Below, one piece after another: positions 1 to 8,018 of a DNA stretch of 64,000 bases. The position numbers and the translations under genes were made by a program. Within the stretch, counting starts at the first letter, position 1; each line of letters begins with the position of its first letter. The stretch lies in contig NZ_CP132985.1 in assembly GCF_003286595.3 (NCBI RefSeq), forward strand, positions 1,550,001 to 1,614,000. The letters are read 5' to 3'. Below the pieces are notes generated by a model. It saw only the letters and a list, made by a program, of their open reading frames with translations. It ran no database searches and had not been told where the DNA came from. The stretch comes from Aerococcus mictus. Its GTDB lineage: Bacteria; Bacillota; Bacilli; Lactobacillales; Aerococcaceae.

Positions 1-262
1 TGCGTTCAATGGCACAATCGCCCCATTGGGTATCCTTAAAATATAGACGCCCCCCGAAGCGAACTTGGTCATTGGTATCGAAATCACGGCTCCCCTTACG
101 GCGTTGGTTGGGGAAACCGAACATGATACTTAGAACGAAGCTCATCAAAGTCGATTTTCCCGACCCGTTTGGACCTAGGAAAACATTAAAGTCATCCGTC
201 AATTGAAATTGGCGGTGGACAAATTTCCCGTAGCCAAAGATGTCGATTGCTTGTAATTTCAT
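1..262 (-). CDS. yhaN: YhaN-like AAA ATPase, 5' end only (runs off the window)
   Basis: This is the first 87 codons of a gene that continues beyond base 1. The ATG is at 262 with a good ribosome site (GGAGG about 10 nt upstream). The N-terminus carries a Walker A motif, GPNGSGKST, at residues 30-38, in the setting typical of SMC/RecN/SbcC-like ATPases whose ATP-binding head is completed by the far C-terminus. It starts 24 nt after the stop of a YhaO-type nuclease gene, the usual order of the yhaO-yhaN pair. By family it would be the large ATPase subunit of an SbcCD-like DNA repair complex in the cytoplasm. The coiled coil and C-terminal half cannot be seen, so YhaN versus another SbcC-like protein rests on the partner. 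Confidence 0.8.
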   Translation of the reverse strand, partial: MKLQAIDIFGYGKFVHRQFQLTDDFNVFLGPNGSGKSTLMSFVLSIMFGFPNQRRKGSRDFDTNDQVRFGGRLYFKDTQWGDCAIER

Positions 263-286
263 TTGTTATGATTCCTCCGTGCTTGC

Positions 287-1531
287 TTATTTTTGATAGA
301 GAGAGAGTAAAATTTTATTTCTAGTTGCGGCTAGAACGTCTTCTTGGAACTGGCTTAGTGAGATGGCCGGCTGCAAGTGGCGCTGCCAAAGTGGGTGGTC
401 TAATAGTTCATTTAATGCCTGGTCAAAGGCTCCTGGATCCTGATAGTGGTCGAGGGTCTCCATCAAGGCCTGCTCGTATAAACTGGCCTGGTCCAAACTT
501 TTGCTTCCTTTGACTTCAAAGCGCAAATCAGCCAAAAAAACGTCATCCTGGTCTTGGAACTGCCACTGTAATTGATCGAATAAGTCCTTAGCATAGTCCT
601 CCCAGAAAGCCAAACTATCGCTATCTGAGTCGTCCAGGCGATAGTGGAGGCGCAAGACATAATGTAAGCCCTCTGCTCTTGCCTGGTCCACTTCAGCTTG
701 ATATGCTTTTTGGAAAAGTGCTTGCAAATCACTGACCCCGTGAATTGGAGGCGCAATCGCTTGGTGGACTTTAAATTGCCAATCAGTCGTTTCGATGCTT
801 TCAATGATTGGGTCCTTTCCTTGTTCAAGCGAGACGAGGACACCACCTTTGGGGCCAGTTTCTTTGAAATGGGTCCCTTGGATATTGCCGGGATAGACGA
901 TAGGTGTTTGCCCAGATAATTGTTGAGCTGCATGAATATGCCCCAAGGCCCAGTAGTCATAGGCTAATTGTTGTAAGTGACTCTTTTGAAAAGGCGCATA
1001 GTGGTCTTGTTGGCTGTTTCCTTGTCTTTCCTGGCCATGAAACATGCCAATGTGGTAGTCAACATGATTATAACGCTTAGGGAAATATTGGCTATAATCT
1101 TCCGTTAACCAGCGCTTGGGGTAGGAAAAGCCGCTAATAGCCACCTGGTCGCCCCTAGCGGTAGTAAAGTCTAGAGTAGTTACCTGCCGAGGAAAGACCC
1201 GGGTAGAGGCTGGCAAAGCCAGGTGTTTTTCTTTTTGGCTCTTATAGTCATGGTTACCAAACAAAATAAAAGAGGCGATGCCTGCCTGGTCCAAGCGCTC
1301 TAAGCCCTTAACGAGGGCAAACTGTTCTGCCAAGGTCCCCTCAGGACTGTCATAGAGGTCTCCTGCTAGTAAGACACAGTCAACCTCCTCATTGATGGCA
1401 ATGTCGATTAAACGATTGTAGGAGTCAATGGTCGCTTGCCTTAAGGCTTGGTACACTTTATGGTTTTGTTTTTTTATTTTTTTCATTGTTTGACCGAGAT
1501 GCAGGTCAGCCGCATGAACAAAGCGTAACAA
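287..1531 (-). CDS. yhaO: YhaO-type DNA repair exonuclease (metallophosphoesterase)
   Basis: The 414-residue protein has a calcineurin-like phosphoesterase fold in its N-terminal 250 residues. Metal ligands are visible in order: DLH at 9-11, GDLYD at 57-61, GNHD at 92-95 and GHIH near 197. This is the SbcD/Mre11 pattern, and length and C-terminal region fit the YhaO subfamily. The start is TTG, with a GGAAAGGG ribosome site about 9 nt upstream; no better ATG lies in frame. With the ATPase gene 24 nt downstream it probably forms an SbcCD-like nuclease acting on DNA ends. SbcD itself is the main alternative. Confidence 0.85.
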   Translation of the reverse strand: MLRFVHAADLHLGQTMKKIKKQNHKVYQALRQATIDSYNRLIDIAINEEVDCVLLAGDLYDSPEGTLAEQFALVKGLERLDQAGIASFILFGNHDYKSQKEKHLALPASTRVFPRQVTTLDFTTARGDQVAISGFSYPKRWLTEDYSQYFPKRYNHVDYHIGMFHGQERQGNSQQDHYAPFQKSHLQQLAYDYWALGHIHAAQQLSGQTPIVYPGNIQGTHFKETGPKGGVLVSLEQGKDPIIESIETTDWQFKVHQAIAPPIHGVSDLQALFQKAYQAEVDQARAEGLHYVLRLHYRLDDSDSDSLAFWEDYAKDLFDQLQWQFQDQDDVFLADLRFEVKGSKSLDQASLYEQALMETLDHYQDPGAFDQALNELLDHPLWQRHLQPAISLSQFQEDVLAATRNKILLSLYQK

Positions 1532-1660
1532 GTCATCGCACCCTTTCCTTATTGATACTTCCCTAGTTTATCATATTTTAACGGCCTTTGTCGCAAGATT
1601 TACCGGTGAATTCAAAGCGATAAGACTTCAACAGTTGCTCACTAGAAAATATCTTCAAAA

Positions 1661-1697
1661 TAAAAAAATAGCCACCTCAAGGATTTGAGGTGACTAG
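1661..1697 (-). terminator. Rho-independent terminator after the PBP-yheA genes
   Basis: Read on the minus strand, CACCTCAAA and TTGAGGTG form a stem followed by a run of seven T. It lies between the yheA-like stop at 1706 and the yhaO start at 1531, so it separates the two transcription units. Confidence 0.8.
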
Positions 1698-1705
1698 AGG
1701 CTTAA

Positions 1706-2092
1706 TTATTCGCCATCCTTATCTTCTGAACTGAGTTTAGTTGCTTGGTTAGCACGGTCATAGATCTCACGAATCGGACGACCAACCGCTTGGTTAACAT
1801 CTTCAACGTATTGGTTGAGTTGTTGTTCTTTTTGCATTAACTCACTTAATACCGCATTATTAGCCAAGGTTTTTTGCATGTCTTCAGCTTTTTTAACATC
1901 CTCTTCACTTAACTCTTGGCCTAATTGCATCTTAGTTTGGACGCTGGTTTGGTAGTTTCTAAAATTAATGTAGAGTTCACGTGCTTCGTCATCATTAAGA
2001 AGCTTATCCATCGCCTCACTTAAAGCGTCATAAGCGTCTAATTCGCGAATGTCACGTTCTAATTGGTTAATGGTATCGTAAATATTTGCCAA
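1706..2092 (-). CDS. yheA: YlbF/YmcA family protein, YheA-like
   Basis: A 128-residue, mostly helical, charged protein matching the YlbF/YmcA (Com_YlbF) family; sequence and length are closest to YheA. The longest frame begins at 2170, but the real start is most likely TTG at 2092. That start gives MANIYDTINQLERDIRE, the usual N-terminus of the family, and has AAGGGAG about 8 nt upstream. Members of this family affect RNase Y, sporulation and competence in Bacillus, but YheA has no settled biochemical role. It follows the penicillin-binding protein gene by about 100 nt and is probably cotranscribed with it; a terminator follows. Confidence 0.8.
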   Translation of the reverse strand: MANIYDTINQLERDIRELDAYDALSEAMDKLLNDDEARELYINFRNYQTSVQTKMQLGQELSEEDVKKAEDMQKTLANNAVLSELMQKEQQLNQYVEDVNQAVGRPIREIYDRANQATKLSSEDKDGE

Positions 2093-2191
2093 ATTGATCT
2101 CTCCCTTATATGTTTTTTTCAATATACCATGGATAGAATTGTTTTTAAAGTATTTTACTATCCCAGCCAATTCAGTGACTGGATGGTAAGC

Positions 2192-4273
2192 CTAAAGTAA
2201 ACCTCTGAAATAATCAAAGAGGTTTCGCCCACCATCAATAATTCGGTTGATTACGTCTTCATTGTCTGAATTGGAGTGAGGTGATTGACTAGCCTCTTCT
2301 CCGTTATTATATTCAAAACGATTACCGTATTGCTTAGCCGCTGATTCCACGGAAAAGGCAGTTCCAGGACTATTAGCAAGAATTCCTTGGAGGATGGTAT
2401 TGAAACTAGAGTGGGAATTAACTCCAGAGTAGGTGGAAATATAGTTTTCCGAAGAGGTTTGGTCAAAACCAAACCAGGAAGTCACTACTACATCAGGGGT
2501 ATAGGCGACAAACCATTCGTCATTATAGCCCGCTGCATGAGGATCATCCAGAGTCAATTCAACGGTTCCCGTCTTACCAGCTACTTGGTAACCCGCTGGT
2601 TCAGCTTGAGAACCGGTATAGTTTCCGTCATAAACCGCTAGCATCATGCTGGTCATTTCCTTAGCGACGCCTTGGGACATAACCGTGTTTTGCTTAGGAC
2701 TTTGTTCCTTAACTACTTCTTCACCATTAGGACCGACAATTTTCCGGATAAAGTAGGCCTCAGAACGTTTCCCATTATTAGGAAAGGCTGTATAAGCACT
2801 GGCTAGCTGGATAGGTGAAACCCCTTCCGTCAAGCCACCCAAGGCACTGGCTAAGGAGAGGTCCTTATCCGTATAGGGAATACCGAAGGCATCAAGTTTC
2901 TTCATGGCTGTATTGACCCCCACTTGGTCCATCAACCAAACCGCTGAGGTGTTTTTACTTAGGGCCAAGGCTTCCCAGAGCGGTAAGTCGCCATTCGATT
3001 GGTGGTTCCAGTTTTCAGGCCGGTAGTTGTCACTCCCGTAAGAGCGGACTTCATCCGGCACTTGGTCATTCTTAGAGAAACCATGTTCTAGAGCTGGAAC
3101 ATAAACATTTAAAGGTTTGAGTGTTGAACCTGGTTGTCGTTTCATTTGAGTAGACCGGTTAAAACCACGGAAGTGATAGTCGCCCACCCCACCAACGCTG
3201 GCTAAGACACCACCATTATAGGGGTCTAGGGCCACGGTCGCACTTTGCGAAGCCTGACCACTATTGTTAGTTGGGAAGAGTTGCTTATTCTCATAGGCAG
3301 CCTCTAACTGACTTTGGTAGGTGGGGTTAAGATTGGTATAAATCTTATAACCCCCGTTCATAACCTCTTCTTCGGTTAAACCAAACTTATTAATCGCTTC
3401 TTCTAAGACGCTGTCGAAATAATAAGGGTACTTGGATTGGTCACTAGCCACCGGATTATTCATCTGGGGCATCACTGTGCCCTGGGCATTTTGGGCCTCA
3501 GTTTCACTGATAAAGTCATTATTACTCATCAGAGAAAGCACCAAATTACGGCGCCCTTGAGCTTCTTCATAATTATCAATCGGATTATAGAGGCTGGGTC
3601 CCTTCAAGGCTCCAGCTAGGACTGCCGCATTAGGTAAATTAAGGTCAGCAGCATGGGTGCCAAAGTATTTTAAGGAAGCATCTTCTACCCCATAAACCCC
3701 ATTACCAAAATAAGTATGATTGAGATACATTTCTAGGATTTGATCCTTAGAGTATTTCTTCTCCACTTCTAGGGCAATAAAGAGTTCTTTAAACTTTCTC
3801 AGCAGGCTCTGTTCATTAGTTAAGAAGGAATTTTTCACTAATTGTTGGGTCAGAGTGGATCCCCCTCCAACCACATTTCCGCGGTGAACCACATAACCCA
3901 CCATGGCCCGGCCAATCCCGATAATATCAAAGCCAGGATGTTGGTAAAAGCGCTTATCTTCAGTCGATATGACAGCATTTTGAATATTAGGTGAAATCTG
4001 ATTTAAGGACACATAGGTTCCGCGTCCGTCAGCCATTTCCCCAACGGCTTGGTCAGATTGGTCATAAATCTCAGTAGTCATTTGGAGCCGGGCTTGTAAG
4101 TCATCGACATTAGTCATCTTTGCCCCAACCACTAAATAAGATTCGAAAATAAAGATGATCAAGAGGACAAGAAAGATTAGCCACTTCGTCAGACGAAATT
4201 TCTTCCAGTAGTGCCCCAGAAAGGCTTTGACCTTGTCAAACCAGGAACTTTCTTGCTGTTCTCCCTCATTCAT
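2192..4273 (-). CDS. Class A penicillin-binding protein (glycosyltransferase/transpeptidase)
   Basis: A bifunctional peptidoglycan synthase of 693 residues, anchored by one membrane segment near residues 30-47 and otherwise outside the cell. The GT51 domain has the EDKRFYQHPGFD motif, with catalytic Glu near 105. The transpeptidase domain shows STLK (SxxK, near 380), SKN (SxN, near 437) and KTGT (near 567). The frame opens at 4291 with TTG, but AAAGGGGG lies about 7 nt before the ATG at 4273, which is the better start. The sequence resembles streptococcal PBP2a/PBP1A; which paralogue it is cannot be decided here. The C-terminus is Ser/Asn-rich and ends in an amphipathic stretch. Cotranscription with yheA is likely. 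Confidence 0.9.
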   Translation of the reverse strand: MNEGEQQESSWFDKVKAFLGHYWKKFRLTKWLIFLVLLIIFIFESYLVVGAKMTNVDDLQARLQMTTEIYDQSDQAVGEMADGRGTYVSLNQISPNIQNAVISTEDKRFYQHPGFDIIGIGRAMVGYVVHRGNVVGGGSTLTQQLVKNSFLTNEQSLLRKFKELFIALEVEKKYSKDQILEMYLNHTYFGNGVYGVEDASLKYFGTHAADLNLPNAAVLAGALKGPSLYNPIDNYEEAQGRRNLVLSLMSNNDFISETEAQNAQGTVMPQMNNPVASDQSKYPYYFDSVLEEAINKFGLTEEEVMNGGYKIYTNLNPTYQSQLEAAYENKQLFPTNNSGQASQSATVALDPYNGGVLASVGGVGDYHFRGFNRSTQMKRQPGSTLKPLNVYVPALEHGFSKNDQVPDEVRSYGSDNYRPENWNHQSNGDLPLWEALALSKNTSAVWLMDQVGVNTAMKKLDAFGIPYTDKDLSLASALGGLTEGVSPIQLASAYTAFPNNGKRSEAYFIRKIVGPNGEEVVKEQSPKQNTVMSQGVAKEMTSMMLAVYDGNYTGSQAEPAGYQVAGKTGTVELTLDDPHAAGYNDEWFVAYTPDVVVTSWFGFDQTSSENYISTYSGVNSHSSFNTILQGILANSPGTAFSVESAAKQYGNRFEYNNGEEASQSPHSNSDNEDVINRIIDGGRNLFDYFRGLL

Positions 4274-4368
4274 ATCGCTGCCCCCTTTCAAGTATTCAAT
4301 TCATCTTACTACAGTTTCTTCATTAATATTTATCCTTGAAGCGATATTTAAATTTTCTTATTTATCAT

Positions 4369-4902
4369 TTAATCTTTTTTTAAATTTGCTAACTTATCAT
4401 GATCATAGCTATGGGTGAGTTCTAAGTCATTGAAGGCCTGTTGACGGAGGACTTCATAAATACAAATCGCTGCACAATTGGACAAATTAAGGCAGCGGAC
4501 GTGGGTATCATCCATAGGTAGACGCAGACATTGGTCTTCATGTTCATGCATAAAGGCTTCCGGTAGACCTGTGGTTTCCTTACCAAACATGAGGAAGATA
4601 TCTTCGCCCCGCTTTTTATGGGCCATGTAATCAATATCAGTATAATTCTTGGTAGCAAATTTACTAATCAAATATAGAGGTCGTCCATCCAGATAGTCCA
4701 TAAACGCCTTCAAATCGTCATGGTAGGTAATGTCTAGGGCATCCCAATAATCGAGGCCAGCTCGCTTTAAATGCTTATCATCGGTTTGAAAGCCCAGGGG
4801 TTCGATTAAGTGCAGATGGGTATCAGTCGCCGCACAGGTACGGGCAATGTTTCCGGTATTGGCTGGAATTTCTGGTTCAAATAATACAATATGGTTTGTC
4901 AT
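4369..4902 (-). CDS. trmL: tRNA (cytidine(34)-2'-O)-methyltransferase
   Basis: A 177-residue SPOUT methyltransferase, TrmL/CspR class. Family motifs are present: NTGNIARTCAATDT near the N-terminus, FGKETTGLP in the middle, and RCLNLSNCAAICIYE near the C-terminus, which forms the trefoil knot binding S-adenosylmethionine. TrmL methylates the wobble ribose of tRNA-Leu(CAA) and tRNA-Leu(UAA); one tRNA-Leu(CAA) gene is in this window at 45070. The length is typical, and the ATG at 4902 has a purine-rich site upstream. It is cytoplasmic and appears monocistronic, divergent from xpt. Confidence 0.92.
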   Translation of the reverse strand: MTNHIVLFEPEIPANTGNIARTCAATDTHLHLIEPLGFQTDDKHLKRAGLDYWDALDITYHDDLKAFMDYLDGRPLYLISKFATKNYTDIDYMAHKKRGEDIFLMFGKETTGLPEAFMHEHEDQCLRLPMDDTHVRCLNLSNCAAICIYEVLRQQAFNDLELTHSYDHDKLANLKKD

Positions 4903-5006
4903 TAAAATCTCCTCTTCAAAATTTTCTCATCCTATCTATTATACCCCTAGCTGGATGATTACGAAACTAAGACTTAGAAACAGGAAAAAATCGCTTAATG
5001 TTCAAA

Positions 5007-5041
5007 AAATGTTCGCATTTTATCCCGATAAAGGGTAGAAT
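5007..5041 (+). promoter_or_regulatory. Probable xpt promoter with a PurBox-like site
   Basis: The reverse complement of 5008-5020 is AAATGCGAACATT, one base away from the PurBox core AWWWCCGAACWWT known for PurR in lactic acid bacteria. A weak -35 (TTCGCA, 5012) and a -10 (TAGAAT, 5036) with 18-nt spacing overlap it. A second AATGTTCA lies just upstream at 4997. No guanine riboswitch core is visible in the short leader. Regulation by PurR is inferred. Confidence 0.4.
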
Positions 5042-5091
5042 AGGGATAACTTATTCTAATTATTGCTCAAAATACCAAAGGAGGAAAAAGA

Positions 5092-5673
5092 GTGGCAAAC
5101 TTAAAGCAACGGATTCTTGAAGATGGTAAAGTATTTCCAAACAACGTTTTGAAGGTTGATTCATTCCTCAACCACCAAATTGACCCTAGTGTCATCAGTG
5201 ATATTGCTGATAAAATCATTGCTCACTACCAAGGTCGCGAAATTACTAAAATCGTTACCGTCGAAGCTTCCGGAATCGCACCATCGATTATCATCGCCGA
5301 AAAATTAGGGGTTCCTATGGTTTTCGCTAAGAAGCAACAACCATCTACCCTTAAGGACCAAGCTGTTTACGGGAGTAAGGTGCATAGTTACACCAAGGAT
5401 ACCGATAGTTTTGTGATTATCAGTAAACAATACTTAAACTCAGACGATAAGGTTCTGATTATCGATGATTTCTTAGCTAATGGTGAAGCAGCTATGGGAC
5501 TCATTGATATTGTTAGCCAAGCCCAAGCTGAAGTGGTAGGTGTGGGTATCTGTATTGAAAAATCCTTCCAAGATGGCCGCCAACGCATCCTCGATGCCGG
5601 CGTTGACCTCTATTCAGAAGTGCGGATCGCCGCTCTAGCCGACGGTAAAGTCGAATTCGCCGAAGGGCACTAA
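5092..5673 (+). CDS. xpt: Xanthine phosphoribosyltransferase
   Basis: A 193-residue type I phosphoribosyltransferase that makes XMP from xanthine and PRPP in purine salvage. The PRPP-binding loop VLIIDDFLANGEA is near residues 125-137, and the N-terminus matches Xpt closely (LKQRILEDGKVFPNNVLKVD). The start is GTG with GGAGG 7 nt upstream. In Bacillus xpt is followed by the permease gene pbuX, but here it stands alone. It is followed by the hairpin repeat described at 5740 and then a terminator at 5981, so the repeat is likely part of the xpt 3' untranslated region. Confidence 0.93.
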   Translation: MANLKQRILEDGKVFPNNVLKVDSFLNHQIDPSVISDIADKIIAHYQGREITKIVTVEASGIAPSIIIAEKLGVPMVFAKKQQPSTLKDQAVYGSKVHSYTKDTDSFVIISKQYLNSDDKVLIIDDFLANGEAAMGLIDIVSQAQAEVVGVGICIEKSFQDGRQRILDAGVDLYSEVRIAALADGKVEFAEGH

Positions 5674-5739
5674 GGAAAGGATGTAAGGAAGGATCAGGGA
5701 GGGAGATTCCTTGGAAGAAAAGATGATAAGAGCAGCTAT

Positions 5740-5923
5740 AAGGATGTGAGAGCGCCATCAGAGACTTGAATTGCTGGAGGAAAATATCATAAGCACAGCA
5801 GGCCTGTGCGTTGGTATTTTCTGAAGCAACTTCAAGTCTGGCGTTCGAACTCAACTTGCTTGATCGTTCAACTTTTCTGAAAGGACATCCCCTCACCCTT
5901 CCGAACTCAACTAGAGAGTGTGA
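5740..5923 (+). repeat. Dispersed structured repeat, copy A (3' UTR of xpt)
   Basis: This stretch matches the reverse complement of 59533-59793 (copy B) over most of its length. It centres on a 78-nt imperfect hairpin (5762-5839) with outer arms AGACTTGAA and TTCAAGTCT, a middle arm AAAATA/TATTTT and an apical GCACAG/CTGTGC stem-loop. After it comes a CGAACTCAACT sequence that is present twice (5848 and 5902), and it ends with GAGAGTGTGA. It contains no convincing reading frame. It lies in the sense direction downstream of xpt. See the finding on the compensatory base change. Confidence 0.75.
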
Positions 5924-5980
5924 TAATCACATCAAAATGTGCTTAACACAACTTTTTATTAAAGAATTTATATTAAAGAA

Positions 5981-6017
5981 AAGAGACAGGAGAAAAAATT
6001 CCTGTCTCTCTTTTTTT
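5981..6017. terminator. Bidirectional terminator between xpt and the hydroxyacid dehydrogenase
   Basis: GAGACAGGA and TCCTGTCTC form a 9-bp stem, flanked by an A-rich run on one side and seven T on the other, so it can end both convergent transcripts. Confidence 0.85.
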
Positions 6018-6051
6018 GTATTCATTTTTTCAAATCTAGTAATCGTGCTTG

Positions 6052-7011
6052 CTATTCAGTCACGATATTTTGCGGATCATCCTTGAGGTAATGATAAATA
6101 TTATTAAAAGCGATTTTAGCTAATTTTACCATGGCTTCATCTGTTAAATAGCCCACATGCGGAGTGAGTTGAATATTCTTAGCATAGAGAAGTGGGTAAT
6201 CATCTGCCAATGGTGGTTCACTATCAAAGACATCAATCCCTGCCCCAGCAATCTTCTCATCGTTAAGGGCTTGGGCTAGAGCTTCATTATCCACAATCGG
6301 TCCCCGGGCCACGTTAATTAAAACTGCTGATGACTTCATTTTCCCAATCATTGCTTTAGAAATCATGCCTTTGGTTTGGGCGTTATTCGGTAGGTGGATG
6401 GAAACAATATCACTTTCAGCCATCACTTCTTCTAGACTTTTGTATTCAATGCCCAAAGCCTTGGCTTCTTCTTTTTCGCTGCGACTGTAGGCAATCAAAT
6501 TCGCCCCAAAGGCCTTAAAGAGAGCAGCAGTGGCTAAGCCAATCGATCCAGTTCCGATAATCCCAACCGTCTTACCAGCAATTTCCCTACCTTGATATAC
6601 TTGGCTTAATTGGCTGCCTTTACGGGTTTCTTGGTCATTGGCTTGGAGATGGCGATAGAGTGCTAAGGTTAGCCCAAGCGATAATTCAGCCACGGCTTGG
6701 TTAGCGTAACCAGAAGCATTGTTAACCATAATCCCCCTGTCTTTAAGAACGTCCATGGCTACATGGTCTACTCCGGTAAAGGCCACATCCACTAATTGAG
6801 TATCCTCTAATTTGGAGGCCACTTCCTCTGGGAAAGGGGTAGAATCAATAATCAGGATTTCCGCCCCTTCTGTCCGCTTAGCCATTTCTTTAGGATCAGT
6901 GGTCTTGTACTCATAATATACAAAGTCATGCCCGGCCTCAATTAAGGGCTGGGCCAATTCATCAATTAATTCTTTTGCTACATTTAAAGGTTGGACACTA
7001 ACGATTTTCAT
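6052..7011 (-). CDS. D-isomer-specific 2-hydroxyacid dehydrogenase
   Basis: A 319-residue NAD-dependent dehydrogenase. The Rossmann fingerprint VGIIGTGSIG is near residue 146. The catalytic triad is present in order: Arg in NVARGP, Glu in FDSEPP and His in TPHVGY. The longer frame starts at 7038, but GAGAGGAG lies 7 nt before the ATG at 7011, giving MKIVSVQPLNV. Such enzymes interconvert 2-oxoacids and D-2-hydroxyacids (D-lactate, hydroxyisocaproate and others); the substrate cannot be read from sequence. It starts 35 nt after a TIM-barrel protein of unknown function, so the two are probably one operon. Confidence 0.88.
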   Translation of the reverse strand: MKIVSVQPLNVAKELIDELAQPLIEAGHDFVYYEYKTTDPKEMAKRTEGAEILIIDSTPFPEEVASKLEDTQLVDVAFTGVDHVAMDVLKDRGIMVNNASGYANQAVAELSLGLTLALYRHLQANDQETRKGSQLSQVYQGREIAGKTVGIIGTGSIGLATAALFKAFGANLIAYSRSEKEEAKALGIEYKSLEEVMAESDIVSIHLPNNAQTKGMISKAMIGKMKSSAVLINVARGPIVDNEALAQALNDEKIAGAGIDVFDSEPPLADDYPLLYAKNIQLTPHVGYLTDEAMVKLAKIAFNNIYHYLKDDPQNIVTE

Positions 7012-7046
7012 CAAAAGACTCCTCTCTTCGTTCAGCAAATACTTTC

Positions 7047-7790
7047 TTATAAATTATACTTATCCTCATAAGCGTCTAGGGTGAGGCCGTCATGGTTGGA
7101 CATAAAGCGTTCTTCCGATTTATCCCGGTAATTATCCATCACTTCTTGGAAGAGTTCAGCATTTGTTGGTGGGGTCCAAGAAATCGCATCGGCCCCGGCT
7201 TCAATGACCCTTTTTATATTTTCTTCGGATTTTCCGCCGGTAGCAATAATAGGAATATCAGGGAATTGATCACGAACCCGCTTGACTAATTCCACGGTGT
7301 GTCGGCCATTGGCAACATTGAGAATATCTACCCCGCTATTCAACTTAGAAAGCAAGTCATATTCTGAAATCACGGTAGAAATAATTGGGGAATCGATCCG
7401 ATCCTCTATCGCTTGGATAGTTTCGATTGGCATAGGGGCATTACATACCACGCCTAAAGCCCCTTCAGCTTCTGAAAGCAAGGCGATTTCGACGCTCCGC
7501 ATGCCCTGAGTCTTGCCCCCGCCTACGCCAGCAAAAACGGGTTGGGAAGCGACTTGTAAGATCGCGGAAATAATGCTGGGATGAGGCGTAAAAGGATAGA
7601 CCGCTAGGATGGCGTCAGCATTAGAGTAAGTAATAGTCGCGACATCGGTAGAAAATAGTAGAGATTTAATGGTACGACCAAAGATCTGAATACCGGGCGC
7701 CTCTTCAATCACTTCTGGCACCATAATAATATCTTTTCTTAAAGCGGAACTGACTTTTTTGATAACTTTCTTTTTGCCTTGTTCTTTCAT
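7047..7790 (-). CDS. Uncharacterised TIM-barrel protein
   Basis: A 247-residue cytoplasmic protein without signal or membrane segments. It looks like a (beta/alpha)8 barrel: a C-terminal half with IPIIATGGKSEENIKRVIEAG followed by DAISWTPPT resembles the phosphate-binding end of ribulose-phosphate-binding barrels such as IMPDH or ThiG. A glycine-rich GVGGGKTQG segment is near residue 88. Similar proteins in other Lactobacillales are often labelled hydrolase without proof. The ATG at 7790 has GAGAGG upstream. It precedes the D-2-hydroxyacid dehydrogenase in the same operon, hinting at a linked small-molecule pathway, which is inference only. Confidence 0.6.
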   Translation of the reverse strand: MKEQGKKKVIKKVSSALRKDIIMVPEVIEEAPGIQIFGRTIKSLLFSTDVATITYSNADAILAVYPFTPHPSIISAILQVASQPVFAGVGGGKTQGMRSVEIALLSEAEGALGVVCNAPMPIETIQAIEDRIDSPIISTVISEYDLLSKLNSGVDILNVANGRHTVELVKRVRDQFPDIPIIATGGKSEENIKRVIEAGADAISWTPPTNAELFQEVMDNYRDKSEERFMSNHDGLTLDAYEDKYNL

Positions 7791-7914
7791 GGCTACCTCT
7801 CATTTCATCTTTTTCTTTTACAGCCATATTTTAACGATTACTCAAGCTTTCGTCAAAATAATTTCCTTGTTCATTCTGTTGTCAGATGATTCTAACTTCA
7901 GACCTGCTTCGGAT

Positions 7915-7969
7915 GCACCCGTCACACTCTCTTTAAACGTGTTCCGGTCACAGGACGAACATCCACTTC
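7915..7969 (-). repeat. Fragment of the dispersed repeat, copy C
   Basis: On the plus strand GCACCCGTCACACTCTC (7915-7931) matches copy B exactly. It is followed by TGTTCCGG...TCCACTTC (7940-7969), which is similar to another part of copy B (59682-59710), but in the opposite order. The fragment lies downstream of the scrA terminator in the same sense as scrA. The order suggests a junction between two tandem units. Confidence 0.5.
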
Positions 7970-8001
7970 AAAAAAGAGGTGGCTATTGAAAGCCACCTCA
8001 T
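7969..8001 (-). terminator. scrA terminator
   Basis: On the minus strand GAGGTGGCT, a short loop and AGCCACCTC are followed by six T, 18 nt after the scrA stop codon. Confidence 0.85.
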
Positions 8002-8018
8002 GGGGAGACAAAATATAA

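Noticed and set aside
4950..5091. Guanine riboswitch ahead of xpt
   Set aside because: The leader is too short and lacks the three-way-junction core; a PurBox-like site is seen instead.
5811..6086. Plus-strand frame of 91 codons after xpt
   Set aside because: It covers the structured repeat and the terminator hairpin and has no ribosome site.
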